Of a DNA stretch of 64,000 nucleotides, positions 9,714 to 18,686 are shown one piece after another (positions within the stretch are counted from its first letter, which is position 1; every line of letters begins with the position of its first letter). The notes beneath the pieces were generated by a model, which was not told the DNA's origin, made no database searches, and worked only from the letters and a program-made list of their open reading frames with translations. Source of the DNA: Alistipes_A hominis (GTDB lineage: Bacteria; Bacteroidota; Bacteroidia; Bacteroidales; Rikenellaceae); assembly GCF_014288115.1 (NCBI RefSeq), contig NZ_JACOOK010000006.1, forward strand, positions 62,001-126,000, given 5' to 3'. The position numbers and the translations under genes are program-made.

Positions 9714-10439
9714 TTATTTTTTCATCAATATTCCGTATCTGCGCTCCCGCTTCTGATACTCCGCGATCGCCTTATCGAATTCAGACTCGTCAAAATCGGG
9801 CCAATAGGTTTCCGTAAAATACAACTCGCTGTAAGACAACTGCCACAACAAAAAATTACTCAGGCGTTGCTCTCCGCTGGTACGGATCAGCAGGTCGGGA
9901 TCGGGAATCCCCGCCGTAACCAGGTTGTCGGCCACGGTACGATCCGTAATTTCGTGAATCTGCAATCCTTCGTCGCGTACCTGCACGGCTATTTTCTGCG
10001 CCATCCGGGTAATCTCCCACCGCGAACTGTAATTGACCGCAACGACCAGGGTCAGTTTCTCGTTCCGGTGCGTCTCTTTCTCGCTGCGCGCAATCGCCGC
10101 ACGCACATCTTCGGCCAGCGCTTCCACATCCCCGATGAACCGCATCCGCACGCCCTGGCTCTTCAGTTCGGCGGTTTCGTTCGACAGGGACTTGCACAAC
10201 AACTCCATCAGCGCCTGCACCTCCTCTTTCGGACGCCCCCAATTCTCGGTGGAGAAGGCGTAAACGGTCAGGAACTTCACTCCACGACGGACAGCCGCGC
10301 GAATCGCTTTGCGCATACTCTCCACGCCGTTGATATGGCCATATACCCGCCCCTGCCCGCGTTCTTCCGCCCACCGGCCGTTGCCGTCCATGATAATGGC
10401 CACGTGTCGGGGTATATTTTCCGGATCGAGATTATCCAT
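9714..10439 (-). CDS. uppS: Isoprenyl transferase (undecaprenyl diphosphate synthase)
   Basis: It makes the C55 lipid carrier for peptidoglycan and O-antigen synthesis from farnesyl diphosphate and IPP. The 241 residues begin with the diagnostic MDGNGRWAEERG motif, with Asp18 as the magnesium and pyrophosphate ligand, and carry the family signatures FSTENWGRP (about 71-79) and RTSGEQRLSNFLLWQ (about 186-200). It is cytoplasmic. It is first in the minus-strand operon ending in the skp genes, and a promoter lies just upstream. Confidence 0.96.
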   Translation of the reverse strand: MDNLDPENIPRHVAIIMDGNGRWAEERGQGRVYGHINGVESMRKAIRAAVRRGVKFLTVYAFSTENWGRPKEEVQALMELLCKSLSNETAELKSQGVRMRFIGDVEALAEDVRAAIARSEKETHRNEKLTLVVAVNYSSRWEITRMAQKIAVQVRDEGLQIHEITDRTVADNLVTAGIPDPDLLIRTSGEQRLSNFLLWQLSYSELYFTETYWPDFDESEFDKAIAEYQKRERRYGILMKK

Positions 10440-10463
10440 CTGTTCGTTTTAAAATGTAGAGTG

Positions 10464-10497
10464 CAAATATAACACTATTACCGGGATTTCCGTCAAA
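10464..10497 (-). promoter_or_regulatory. Promoter for the uppS-bamA-skp operon
   Basis: On the minus strand TTTG (10497-10494) and TATATTTG (10471-10464) are separated by 22 bases, close to the Bacteroidota TTTG-N19-21-TAnnTTTG consensus. It lies between the nadK stop and the uppS start, so uppS need not depend on nadK transcription. Confidence 0.65.
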
Positions 10498-10526
10498 ATA
10501 ACAACGGGATTCCGAAAGCGTCGACG

Positions 10527-11414
10527 CTATTTGACCAGATCCCGGCTGTCGATCCCCCACATCATTTTATTTCTTAACGTATCGTAAAAAGATATATTTT
10601 GGAAATGCACCAAAAAAATCGACTTTTCGGCCTTCGACACCCGGAAGGTCACTCCATTGGGCGCCGTGTAGTTCTGATTGTCAAGCGAAACGGCAAAATC
10701 GGTTTCACGGCTCGACACCCTCAGCGTAATCACGCTGCTGTCCGGAATCACCACCGAGCGCATCGTCAGGTTGTGCGGCGCGATCGGCGAAATCAAAAAA
10801 CACCGGCAATCGGGCGCCACCACCGGCCCGCCGACGCTCAGCGAATAGGCCGTCGAACCGGAAGGCGTGGAAACCAACACGCCGTCGCCCCAGTAAGTAG
10901 CGATCATCTCGTCGTTGACATACACCTCGGTCGAGATCATATTCGGCCCATGCCGCTGGATCGTAAACTCGTTGAACGCATACGGAAACCCGGGCTGCTG
11001 CGTAAACTCGCCCTCGGCATGGATCAGCGAACGCGGAGCCACCGTGTAGTCGCCCGCCTTTATATCGGCGAACGCCTGCTTCATGTTTTCTTTCGTTATA
11101 TTCGCCAGAAAACCCAGACGTCCCGAATTGATCCCGACGATCGGAACCGGACGGTTATCGAGCAACCGCACGGCATCCAGAAAAGTCCCGTCGCCGCCGT
11201 AGCTGACCATCACGCGCGCGTCGTCCCCGATACCGGCGCTGTCCCGGTAAATCTGCTCCGCACCGAACGTCCGGCCGGTCTTCGCCCCGATCAGTCCGGC
11301 AAAGTCTTTGTTCATCCGGTAGGACATCCCGGTTTCGTCCAACGCATTGATCAGCAAGTCCAAATCCTCTGCCGAAAAAGACGGCTGAGCACGGCTGTAC
11401 AAAACTATATTCAT
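10527..11414 (-). CDS. nadK: NAD kinase
   Basis: It phosphorylates NAD to NADP using ATP or polyphosphate. The 295 residues contain the family GGDGT motif in MVSYGGDGTFLD (about residues 70-81), GINSGRLGFLA (about 95-105) and the C-terminal-domain motif PSGSTAYSLSVGGPVV (about 180-195). It is cytoplasmic. It is transcribed divergently from pdxJ from a shared 60-base gap. Confidence 0.95.
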   Translation of the reverse strand: MNIVLYSRAQPSFSAEDLDLLINALDETGMSYRMNKDFAGLIGAKTGRTFGAEQIYRDSAGIGDDARVMVSYGGDGTFLDAVRLLDNRPVPIVGINSGRLGFLANITKENMKQAFADIKAGDYTVAPRSLIHAEGEFTQQPGFPYAFNEFTIQRHGPNMISTEVYVNDEMIATYWGDGVLVSTPSGSTAYSLSVGGPVVAPDCRCFLISPIAPHNLTMRSVVIPDSSVITLRVSSRETDFAVSLDNQNYTAPNGVTFRVSKAEKSIFLVHFQNISFYDTLRNKMMWGIDSRDLVK

Positions 11415-11418
11415 CCGA

Positions 11419-11451
11419 TTTCCAATTACTCAAAAAAGTGTTGTAACTTTA
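11419..11451 (+). promoter_or_regulatory. Candidate promoter for pdxJ
   Basis: TTTC (11419-11422) and TAACTTTA (11444-11451) are spaced by 21 bases, each one base off the consensus. They sit in the nadK/pdxJ divergent gap. Confidence 0.4.
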
Positions 11452-11457
11452 TGCCCA

Positions 11458-11465
11458 CAAAAATA
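11458..11465 (-). promoter_or_regulatory. Candidate -7 box for nadK
   Basis: On the minus strand TATTTTTG is a perfect TAnnTTTG match 44 bases before the nadK start. The -33 element is not clear. It partly abuts the pdxJ -7 box on the other strand. Confidence 0.4.
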
Positions 11466-11474
11466 GCGAAAAAT

Positions 11475-12188
11475 ATGACAAAGCTAAGCGTTAACATAAA
11501 TAAGATCGCCACCCTGCGCAATTCCCGCGGGGGGGACATTCCGAACGTCGTCGAAGCGGCGCTGAACGCCGAACGGTTCGGCGCCCAAGGGATCACCGTG
11601 CACCCTCGGCCGGATGAACGACACATCCGCTACCGGGACGTCTACGACCTGAAACCGGTGCTTACGACCGAATTCAACATCGAAGGAAACCCGATCGACC
11701 GTTTCGTCGATCTGGTACTCGATGTCCGCCCGACCCAAGTAACGCTGGTGCCCGACGCGCACAACGCGATCACGTCGAACGCCGGCTGGGATACCGTCAC
11801 GCACAAAGCCTTTCTGAAAGAAGTGATCGCCCGGTTCAAAGCCTCCGGCATTCGCACCTCGATATTCGTCGACGCACGGCCCGAAATGATCCCGGCCGCA
11901 GCCGAAGCCGGAGCCGACCGCGTGGAACTTTACACCGAACCCTACGCGAAGAACTACGCCGCCGACCGCGAAGCGGCGATCGCCCCGTTCGTCGAAACGG
12001 CTCGCGAAGCGGCACGCTGCGGTCTCGGCGTCAACGGAGGTCATGACCTGAACCTCGAAAACCTGAAATATTTCGCTGAAAACATTCCGAACCTGCTCGA
12101 AGTGTCGATCGGCCATGCGCTGGTCGCCGACGCCATCTACCTCGGGTTCGAAAATACGATCCAGCTCTACCTGAAACAACTTCGGTAA
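11475..12188 (+). CDS. pdxJ: Pyridoxine 5'-phosphate synthase
   Basis: It condenses 1-deoxyxylulose 5-phosphate with aminoacetone phosphate to pyridoxine 5'-phosphate, the last ring-forming step of DXP-dependent vitamin B6 synthesis. The ATG at 11475 gives MTKLSVNINKIATLRNSRG, the classic PdxJ N-terminus, and 237 residues, the usual length; the open frame upstream is antisense to nadK and not part of the gene. The conserved HPRPDERHIR (about 43-52), phosphate-binding NGGHDL (about 188-193) and VSIGHALVADAIYLG are all present. It is followed 2 bases later by the CCA-adding enzyme gene. Confidence 0.95.
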   Translation: MTKLSVNINKIATLRNSRGGDIPNVVEAALNAERFGAQGITVHPRPDERHIRYRDVYDLKPVLTTEFNIEGNPIDRFVDLVLDVRPTQVTLVPDAHNAITSNAGWDTVTHKAFLKEVIARFKASGIRTSIFVDARPEMIPAAAEAGADRVELYTEPYAKNYAADREAAIAPFVETAREAARCGLGVNGGHDLNLENLKYFAENIPNLLEVSIGHALVADAIYLGFENTIQLYLKQLR

Positions 12189-12190
12189 CG

Positions 12191-13594
12191 ATGAACGACG
12201 CGCTGCGACATCCCCTTTTCAAACAAATCGGAGCGATCGCCGACGCCAAAGGCTTACAGGCCTTCGTGATCGGCGGCTATGTCCGCGACTACTTCTTGCG
12301 GCGTCCCTGCACCGATATCGACGTCGTGGTAACCGGCAGCGGAATCGACGTGGCCGAAACGCTGGGCCGACAGATCGGCAGCCGGGTATCGGTCTTTAAG
12401 AACTTCGGAACTGCGATGCTGCGCTGCGGGAAGTGGGAAGTGGAGTTCGTCGGGGCCCGCAAGGAGTCCTACCGTGCCGACTCGCGCAAACCGATCGTCG
12501 AAAACGGGACGATCGAAGACGACCAGCTACGGCGCGACTTTACGATCAATGCGATGGCTTTCTCGCTGAACGGCGATACGTTCGGGCAGTTGATCGACCC
12601 GTTCGACGGAACGGGCGACTTGGAGCGACTGCTGATCAGAACCCCGTGCGATCCGGACACGACGTTCTCGGACGATCCGTTGCGGATGATCCGGGCCGTA
12701 CGTTTCGCCGCCCAACTGGGTTTCGACATCGAACCGGAAACTTTCGACGCGATCGAACGCAACCGCGAGCGGATTTCGATCGTCTCGAAAGAACGCATCG
12801 TAACCGAACTGAACAAGATCCTGCTGTCGCCGGTTCCGTCGATCGGATTCGACCTGTTCGACCGCTGCGGGTTACTGCCGCTGATCTTTCCGGAATTGTC
12901 GCGGCTCAAAGGCGTCGAACGGGTCGGGAAACACGCCCACAAAGACAACTTCGTGCATACGCTCAAAGTGCTCGACAACATAGCCCGTCATACCGACAAA
13001 CTCTGGCTGCGTTGGGCGGCGCTGCTGCACGACATCGGCAAACCGAGAACCAAAGCCTACGACCCGAAAACGGGATGGACGTTCCACGGGCACGAAGTCG
13101 TCGGATCGAAAATGGTCGCGGCGATCTTCCGGGAGTTGAAACTGCCGATGAACGAGAAGATGAAGTATGTCCAGAAACTGGTTTTTTTGCACCTGCGGCC
13201 GATCATCCTCGCCGAAGACGTCGTAACCGACTCGGCCGTACGGCGGCTGCTGTTCGAAGCGGGCGACGACATCGACGACCTGATGACCCTCTGCGAAGCC
13301 GACATCACTTCGGCCAACGACGCCAAGGTCAAACGTTACTTACAAAATTTCGAGCTGGTACGAGTCAAACTGCGCGAAATCGAGGAGAAAGACCGGATCC
13401 GTAATTTCCAGCCGCCGATCTCGGGCGAGCTAATCATGCAGATTTACGGACTGAAACCCTGCCGGGCGGTCGGCGAGTTGAAGAGCGCCATCAAAGACGC
13501 CATTCTGGACGGCGTAATCGCCAACGACTACGACCAGGCTTACGCCTACATGGAACGGCAGGCCGCCGAACTCGGACTGAAAAAAATCGGGTAG
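12191..13594 (+). CDS. CCA tRNA nucleotidyltransferase with HD domain
   Basis: It adds or repairs the 3' CCA of tRNAs. The 467 residues start with a class II nucleotidyltransferase core: GGYVRDYFL (about 27-35) and the metal-binding DIDVVV (about 41-46), then RRDFTINAMA (about 115-124) and the RNA-binding head domain. An HD phosphohydrolase domain follows (LLHDIGKPRTKAY, about 278-290). The start is 2 bases after the pdxJ stop, which suggests translational coupling. Whether it adds all of CCA or only part cannot be told from sequence alone. Confidence 0.93.
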   Translation: MNDALRHPLFKQIGAIADAKGLQAFVIGGYVRDYFLRRPCTDIDVVVTGSGIDVAETLGRQIGSRVSVFKNFGTAMLRCGKWEVEFVGARKESYRADSRKPIVENGTIEDDQLRRDFTINAMAFSLNGDTFGQLIDPFDGTGDLERLLIRTPCDPDTTFSDDPLRMIRAVRFAAQLGFDIEPETFDAIERNRERISIVSKERIVTELNKILLSPVPSIGFDLFDRCGLLPLIFPELSRLKGVERVGKHAHKDNFVHTLKVLDNIARHTDKLWLRWAALLHDIGKPRTKAYDPKTGWTFHGHEVVGSKMVAAIFRELKLPMNEKMKYVQKLVFLHLRPIILAEDVVTDSAVRRLLFEAGDDIDDLMTLCEADITSANDAKVKRYLQNFELVRVKLREIEEKDRIRNFQPPISGELIMQIYGLKPCRAVGELKSAIKDAILDGVIANDYDQAYAYMERQAAELGLKKIG

Positions 13595-13705
13595 GGCCGT
13601 CCCTTCCCGGTAAATTATTCATAAAACCGGCTCATTTTGCATTTTCGGTATTCTATTTGCCGGATAGGTCGTTACCGCCATTGTCAAACGCTAAACACCA
13701 AAACT

Positions 13706-15007
13706 ATGTCATCGAACATTCCCGATACCGACAAAAAACGCATCGTCATCGTGGGCGGCGGATTCGCCGGCCTCGCATTGATCCGTACCCTGCGCCGCAG
13801 CGGTATGCAGGTCGTGCTGGTCGATAAACACAATTACCACATGTTCAAGCCGCTGCTGTACCAGGTGGCCAGTTCGGCGCTGAATGTCGGCGATATCGCA
13901 TTCCCGTTCCGGAAAATGTTCCACGGATGGAACGACTTCTACTTCCGGATGGCCTATATCGAACGCGTCGACGCGACTGCAAAGCGATTGTACACCACGG
14001 TCGGAGACATCCGCTACGACTACCTGGTCATCTCCACGGGCTGCGTTCCGAACTTTTTCGGGATCGAAAATATCAAGCGCACCGCACTGGCGATGTCCAA
14101 CATCACCGACGCGCTGAATATCCGCAACCGGGTACTCCGCAATTTCGAGATCGCCGTAACGGCCTCTTCCGACGCCGAACGCATCTCGCGGCTGAACGTG
14201 GTGATCGTGGGCGGAGGCGCTTCGGGGGTCGAAATCGCCGGAGCGCTATCCGAAATGAGACGTTACGTGATGCCGAGGGATTACCCGCGGCTGGACATGT
14301 CGCACATGAGCATCTACCTGATCGAAGGACTGGGACGCCTGCTCTCTTCCATGTCGGAACAGACCTCTGCTGAAGCGCTGAAAACCCTGGACAGCAAAGG
14401 CGTCAAAGTGATGCTGAACCGGAAAGTGACCGATTATGTCGACGGCTGCGCGATCTTCGACGACGGGGAGAGCATCCCGACCCAGAACTTGATCTGGACG
14501 AGCGGCATCCGGTGCAGCGCCGTTCCGGGCCTCGAACAGCAAACCAAAGAACGCGGCGGACGGATCGGCGTGGACGCTTTCAACCGGGTCAAAGAGTACG
14601 ACGACGTTTTCGCCATCGGCGACATCGCCGCGATGCACGACGACGCGGAGTATCCGAACGGACACCCGCAACTGGCCCGCGTCGGAATTTCCCAGGGAAA
14701 ACGTCTGGGGAAAAACCTGCTGGCCGGACTCAAAGGACGCCCGATGAAACCGTTCCGCTACTGCAATTACGGCGTCATGGCAACCGTGGGCCGCAACAGG
14801 GCTTTCGTCGAATGGAAAAAGATCCGTTTCGGCGGTTTTGCCGCATGGGTCGTCTGGTCGACGATCCACATCATGTTCCTGCTCGGCATCCAGGGCAAGC
14901 TGAAAGTATTCTGGGGCTGGGTATGGAATTATTTCGGACACGACCAGCCGATCCGGCTGATCATCGGCTCCTACGAACGCCAGAAAAAAGAGGACGGCCT
15001 GGCGTAA
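13706..15007 (+). CDS. Type II NADH dehydrogenase (NDH-2)
   Basis: It oxidises NADH and reduces quinone without pumping protons, at the cytoplasmic face of the membrane. From the ATG at 13706 it has 433 residues. The FAD-binding motif GGGFAGLALIR is at about residues 16-26, the NADH-binding GGGASGVEIAGAL at about 170-182, and AIGDIAA at about 306-312. The C-terminus (about 375-433) carries a hydrophobic AAWVVWSTIHIMFLLG segment typical of membrane-attached NDH-2. The open frame extends upstream to 13637, but that part lacks family similarity and the ATG at 13706 fits better. Confidence 0.9.
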   Translation: MSSNIPDTDKKRIVIVGGGFAGLALIRTLRRSGMQVVLVDKHNYHMFKPLLYQVASSALNVGDIAFPFRKMFHGWNDFYFRMAYIERVDATAKRLYTTVGDIRYDYLVISTGCVPNFFGIENIKRTALAMSNITDALNIRNRVLRNFEIAVTASSDAERISRLNVVIVGGGASGVEIAGALSEMRRYVMPRDYPRLDMSHMSIYLIEGLGRLLSSMSEQTSAEALKTLDSKGVKVMLNRKVTDYVDGCAIFDDGESIPTQNLIWTSGIRCSAVPGLEQQTKERGGRIGVDAFNRVKEYDDVFAIGDIAAMHDDAEYPNGHPQLARVGISQGKRLGKNLLAGLKGRPMKPFRYCNYGVMATVGRNRAFVEWKKIRFGGFAAWVVWSTIHIMFLLGIQGKLKVFWGWVWNYFGHDQPIRLIIGSYERQKKEDGLA

Positions 15008-15021
15008 ACTTACCGGCGAAC

Positions 15022-15062
15022 AAAACCGCGGCGCATCTATTTTCAGATGCGCCGCGGTTTTT
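15022..15062. terminator. Bidirectional terminator
   Basis: A 17-bp perfect stem (15022-15038 and 15045-15061) with a six-base loop, flanked by A4 and T5, separates two convergent genes and can serve both. Confidence 0.9.
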
Positions 15063-15078
15063 ATTTGGAAGCAAGGGA

Positions 15079-17106
15079 TCAGTTCTCCGACCGGGCCGGA
15101 ATGAACAATACGGCATCCGCGACGACTATGCCGTCCGCCTCTTCGTTCGAAATCTCCACATACCCTTTCCGGCCTTCGGGCAGCCGATAGCGGCCGATAC
15201 GCACCCATTCGCCGCCGGTCTGTCCTTCGACGACCACGTCCGACGACCGGATCCTCCGGTCGTACCGCCGCGCCCCGTCGAAAACCCGGATCAAAGTATG
15301 CGTAGTCGCTCCGCCCACTTTCGGGAAGTAGACATAAATGTCGTATTCGTTTCCGGCCGGAAGCCGCGGCACGTATCGCAACGATTTGGGAAATGTCCCC
15401 TTCGAATCGTCCGACAGGAAATCCGGCCCGTAGGCCGACCAGGCGTTTTTCTCCGTTTTCCAATCGCCGCTGACGACGACGTTTTCGGCATCGCTGTTAT
15501 CGACGAACAGTTCGGGCTGGCTACCATCCGCCAGCGGATTGCCCGCAAATTCATCCATCACGGCCGCAACGTCGACACGCTGCACGCAGCCTCCGCACCG
15601 GTCGATCGCCTGACAGGCCGCTATGGCCGACGACTGCGCCAACACCATGAATACCGGCTCCATGCGGATCGAACCGTAAGCGATGTGCGATGCGGACAGG
15701 CATACCGGAACCAGTAGGTTCCGGGCTTCTTCGGCCCGCGGCGTAACGGCCCGGTACGAAACGGGGTAGGGGCCGAACCCTCCGATCTCGACATTACCCT
15801 CGTTCTTGACCATGCCGTTCACGACGTGGCGGTCGCAATTGTGCGAATCCATCGTATAGGCGGCCCAGCCGATGCCGTCGGTCACCGTCTCCTCGCCCAG
15901 GCAATGGTGCTGGGTCATCACGACGGGGCCGATCATACGCCGCGCTTCGCGTACGTACATCTGGTGCGTCCAGTGCCCGTTATCCGTATATTCGTCCTTC
16001 GGGTATCCCCACCGCAGCATCTCCCGGCGGATGGAGTCGGGGACGCGCGGATCGTGTCCGATAAAATAGAGAAGCCCTTTCGTGTAGTCCTCGTGGAATT
16101 TTCGAATCCGTTCGCGCTCCGGGTAATCCGCTTCCGGATAGTTCCAGTTTTCACCGATCACGTCGGTCGAAAAACCGCCGGAATTATTGATATCCGTCTT
16201 GCCGTTCGGCATTCTGCTCCAGATAAAAACATCGTAAGGCGTTTTCCACGGAAGCTTCTCCTTCAACCGTACCAGCAACTCGTACCGCTGCGGATCGTAG
16301 TTGTCCGGGCGGGTGATTTCAACCCGGTTCTCCGGACGATCGGTAAGCGCGATGCGGAAATTATAGGCCTGCACTTTTTTGTTCCCCGTCCCGTCGGGCA
16401 GGATCGGATCGGGATTGATGCCGTACAGCAATCCGCTGGCGCTATCCCCTCTGACGATATACGGGTCGATCCCGTCGGGAAACTGATGTCCGTTCATCCG
16501 CTGCGCCCCGTTGTAGGTTTCGCCGTACCGTTCATTACCTTCCCGACCGACGGTGTAGGAAACCCCGGCGCGCGCCATCAGATCCCCTTCGTAACTGCAA
16601 TCGATAAATACCTTTGCGCGTACCGTTCTACGGGGCGACGACCGCGGCGAAACGGAGTTTTCGAGCGTGATATTCCGGATCACTCCGCCCCGGTTGGCCG
16701 CCCGGACGATCCGGCTGTCGTACCACACCTCCACCTCCGCCCGGCGGATGTACTCGTTGAAAACGGCTTCCGCTTCTTTCGGTTCGAAAATCCATTGTTC
16801 GAGCTTGCCGTAATGCCGGCCCAGCCGACGGTAGAAATCGAGCGCCAGGCCCCGGATGACGTATTTGTTCCCGATATCGGTATATCCCAGCCCTCCGGAA
16901 CTCATTCCGCCCAGATGGCGCCCCGGCTCGATCAGCAGAACGCTCTTCCCGGCCTGCCGGGCCGTATAGGCGGCTATGACGCCGGCCGAGGTTCCGCCGT
17001 AAACGCAAATATCCACCTTTTTCACATTCTCTCCCTGTAAAGGGCTGCAAGCGCATGCCGTCACCGAAAGCATCGCCAGACAAGAAATTATTTTCGACAT
17101 CCTCAT
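15079..17106 (-). CDS. Exported FAD-dependent oxidoreductase with golvesin/xanthan-lyase-like C-terminal domain
   Basis: From the ATG at 17106 it begins MRMSKIISCLAMLSVTACAC, a lipoprotein-type signal with Cys18. Next comes an FAD Rossmann motif VYGGTSAGVIAAYTARQAGK (about 29-48) and LIEPGRHLGGMSSGGLG, the FAD_oxidored family pattern. The last about 130 residues resemble the golvesin C-terminal-like carbohydrate-binding domain (GGEWVRIGRYRLPEG, then ADAVLFIP). Such proteins are frequent in Bacteroidota polysaccharide loci, but the substrate is unknown. The start at 17190 is possible but would place 28 residues before the signal. It is flanked by terminators and stands alone. Confidence 0.8.
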   Translation of the reverse strand: MRMSKIISCLAMLSVTACACSPLQGENVKKVDICVYGGTSAGVIAAYTARQAGKSVLLIEPGRHLGGMSSGGLGYTDIGNKYVIRGLALDFYRRLGRHYGKLEQWIFEPKEAEAVFNEYIRRAEVEVWYDSRIVRAANRGGVIRNITLENSVSPRSSPRRTVRAKVFIDCSYEGDLMARAGVSYTVGREGNERYGETYNGAQRMNGHQFPDGIDPYIVRGDSASGLLYGINPDPILPDGTGNKKVQAYNFRIALTDRPENRVEITRPDNYDPQRYELLVRLKEKLPWKTPYDVFIWSRMPNGKTDINNSGGFSTDVIGENWNYPEADYPERERIRKFHEDYTKGLLYFIGHDPRVPDSIRREMLRWGYPKDEYTDNGHWTHQMYVREARRMIGPVVMTQHHCLGEETVTDGIGWAAYTMDSHNCDRHVVNGMVKNEGNVEIGGFGPYPVSYRAVTPRAEEARNLLVPVCLSASHIAYGSIRMEPVFMVLAQSSAIAACQAIDRCGGCVQRVDVAAVMDEFAGNPLADGSQPELFVDNSDAENVVVSGDWKTEKNAWSAYGPDFLSDDSKGTFPKSLRYVPRLPAGNEYDIYVYFPKVGGATTHTLIRVFDGARRYDRRIRSSDVVVEGQTGGEWVRIGRYRLPEGRKGYVEISNEEADGIVVADAVLFIPARSEN

Positions 17107-17209
17107 CGTATGATCCGTTAATACCGAAGTACCGCTTCTTCCAAAAAATCCGTAAAAGCGAAAATCCTCCGGTTGCCGCAAGTTGGTCATAAAAACTGAA
17201 AATCACAAC

Positions 17210-17246
17210 AAAAAACGGTCGCGGATCGAAATCCGCAACCGTTTTT
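17210..17246 (-). terminator. Intrinsic terminator after yebC
   Basis: Read on minus, the stem has arms pairing 17215-17226 with 17231-17242 and one mismatch, followed by T6. It lies 29 bases beyond the yebC stop. Confidence 0.85.
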
Positions 17247-17274
17247 CGTCGTCTCTTTCGCCAAAACCGGAAAG

Positions 17275-18009
17275 CTACTCCTCCTCGCCGCCTTCGGCCT
17301 CTTTCATATTGTGGTAAACGTTTGCCACATCTTCGTCCTCTTCCAGTTTCTCGATCAGTTTCTCGACCGTAGCGCGCTGCTCCTCGGTCACCTCCTTCGT
17401 GTCGGTCGGGATTCGCTCGAACTCCCCGCTGATAATCTCGTAACCGTTATCCTCCAGGTACTTCTGAATGGCTCCGTACGATTCGAACGCCCCGTAGATC
17501 ACCACTTCCTCACCATCGACGAACACCTCGTCCACGCCGCAATCGATCAGTTCGAGTTCCAGCTCTTCGATATCCATCCCTTCTTTCACCGGAGTTTTGA
17601 AAACGCACTTGTGATCGAACATAAACGACACCGATCCCGAAGTCCCGAGCGAACCGCCGAGCTTGTTGAAATAGCTGCGAACGTTAGCTACGGTACGCGT
17701 CGTATTGTCGGTCGCCGTCTCGACAATCATCGCGATCCCGAACGGAGCGTATCCTTCGTACACCATCTCTTTGTAGTCGCCCATCTCTTTCGACGTGGCC
17801 CGTTTGATCGCGCGTTCGACGTTCTCTTTCGGCATATTGGCGGCTTTTGCATTCTGAATCAGCACTCTGAGGTGGGTATTACCCGCCGGATCAGGCCCTC
17901 CGGCCTTCACGGCAATCGCGATTTCCTTTCCCAGTTTGGTAAAAGTACGGGCCATGTTGCCCCATCTTTTCAGTTTGCGTGCTTTTCGATACTCAAATGC
18001 TCTTCCCAT
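17275..18009 (-). CDS. YebC/PmpR-family DNA-binding or translation-associated protein
   Basis: The 244-residue cytoplasmic protein is full length for TIGR01033/YebC. The N-terminus has MGRAFEYRKARKLKRWGNMARTF split over the usual start, with the conserved GKEIAIAVK and NAKAANMPKENVERAIK motifs (about 26-62). The acidic Glu-rich C-terminus is typical. The family was annotated as a transcriptional regulator, and recent work links it to relief of ribosome stalling. It is divergent from the sua5 gene with a short regulatory gap. Confidence 0.92.
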   Translation of the reverse strand: MGRAFEYRKARKLKRWGNMARTFTKLGKEIAIAVKAGGPDPAGNTHLRVLIQNAKAANMPKENVERAIKRATSKEMGDYKEMVYEGYAPFGIAMIVETATDNTTRTVANVRSYFNKLGGSLGTSGSVSFMFDHKCVFKTPVKEGMDIEELELELIDCGVDEVFVDGEEVVIYGAFESYGAIQKYLEDNGYEIISGEFERIPTDTKEVTEEQRATVEKLIEKLEEDEDVANVYHNMKEAEGGEEE

Positions 18010-18043
18010 AATATGTTTTGTTCGTTTTCATTTTTTAGAGGTA

Positions 18044-18075
18044 CAAAGCTATACTCTTTTTTAAAAATAGACAAA
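18044..18075 (-). promoter_or_regulatory. Promoter for yebC
   Basis: On the minus strand TTTG (18075-18072) and TAGCTTTG (18051-18044) are exactly 20 bases apart, a full match to the Bacteroidota consensus. Confidence 0.75.
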
Positions 18076-18083
18076 AAAAAGCG

Positions 18084-18091
18084 TACTTTTG
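18084..18091 (+). promoter_or_regulatory. Candidate -7 box for the yrdC/sua5 gene
   Basis: TACTTTTG matches TAnnTTTG, 23 bases before the start codon. Upstream, at the -33 position, there is only T-rich DNA without TTTG. It is back-to-back with the yebC promoter. Confidence 0.5.
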
Positions 18092-18114
18092 TGCGATTCC
18101 AAATTATGTAAAAC

Positions 18115-18681
18115 ATGGCTGAAGATTCGATTTATCAGGCGCTGGAAGTCCTCCGAAGGGGGGGGGTCATCCTCTATCCGACCGATACGGTCTGGGGGAT
18201 CGGATGCGACGCGACCAACGAACAGGCAGTCGCGCGCATCTACGACCTCAAACAGAGCGTCAACAAAAAGAGTATGCTCGTACTGCTCGACCAGATCGAC
18301 AAAGTATCGCTATACATCCAAAAAGTGCCCGAAGTGGCGTGGCAGTTGTACGAAGTAGCCGACAAACCGCTGACGCTGATCCTGCCCGGAGCCTGCGCCG
18401 TCGCCCCGAATCTGATTCCGGACGAAGGGACGCTGGGAATCCGTATTCCGGATCACGAATTTTGCAACAAACTGATTCATAAACTGAATCGACCGCTCGT
18501 TTCCACTTCGGCCAATATTTCGGGCAAACCGTCCCCAATGTCGTTCAGCGAAATCGCAAAGGAGATCGTCGACGGCGTCGATCTGGTGATCGACCGCGCG
18601 TGGGAAGGTCGTCCCACCGGAAAAGCATCGTCGATCGTCAAGGTCGGCGCGAACGGAGAAATTGAAATCATCAGACCATAA
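18115..18681 (+). CDS. L-threonylcarbamoyladenylate synthase (YrdC/Sua5 family)
   Basis: It makes threonylcarbamoyl-AMP from threonine, bicarbonate and ATP for the t6A37 tRNA modification. The 188 residues are a single YrdC domain: GGVILYPTDTVWGIGCDA (about 16-33), KRxxxK-like KQSVNKKSML (about 45-54) and STSANISGKPSP (about 138-149). The Sua5 C-terminal extension is absent, so it is the short form. It is followed by a thioesterase 5 bases downstream, probably in the same transcript. Confidence 0.92.
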   Translation: MAEDSIYQALEVLRRGGVILYPTDTVWGIGCDATNEQAVARIYDLKQSVNKKSMLVLLDQIDKVSLYIQKVPEVAWQLYEVADKPLTLILPGACAVAPNLIPDEGTLGIRIPDHEFCNKLIHKLNRPLVSTSANISGKPSPMSFSEIAKEIVDGVDLVIDRAWEGRPTGKASSIVKVGANGEIEIIRP

Positions 18682-18686
18682 AGCCT

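Noticed and set aside
10599..11474. In-frame upstream extension of pdxJ
   Set aside because: This part is antisense to nadK; PdxJ homology begins at the ATG at 11475.
13636..13659. TTTG and TCTATTTG upstream of the NDH-2 gene as a promoter
   Set aside because: The spacing is only 12 bases, well below the 19-21 expected, and the -7 box has a mismatch.
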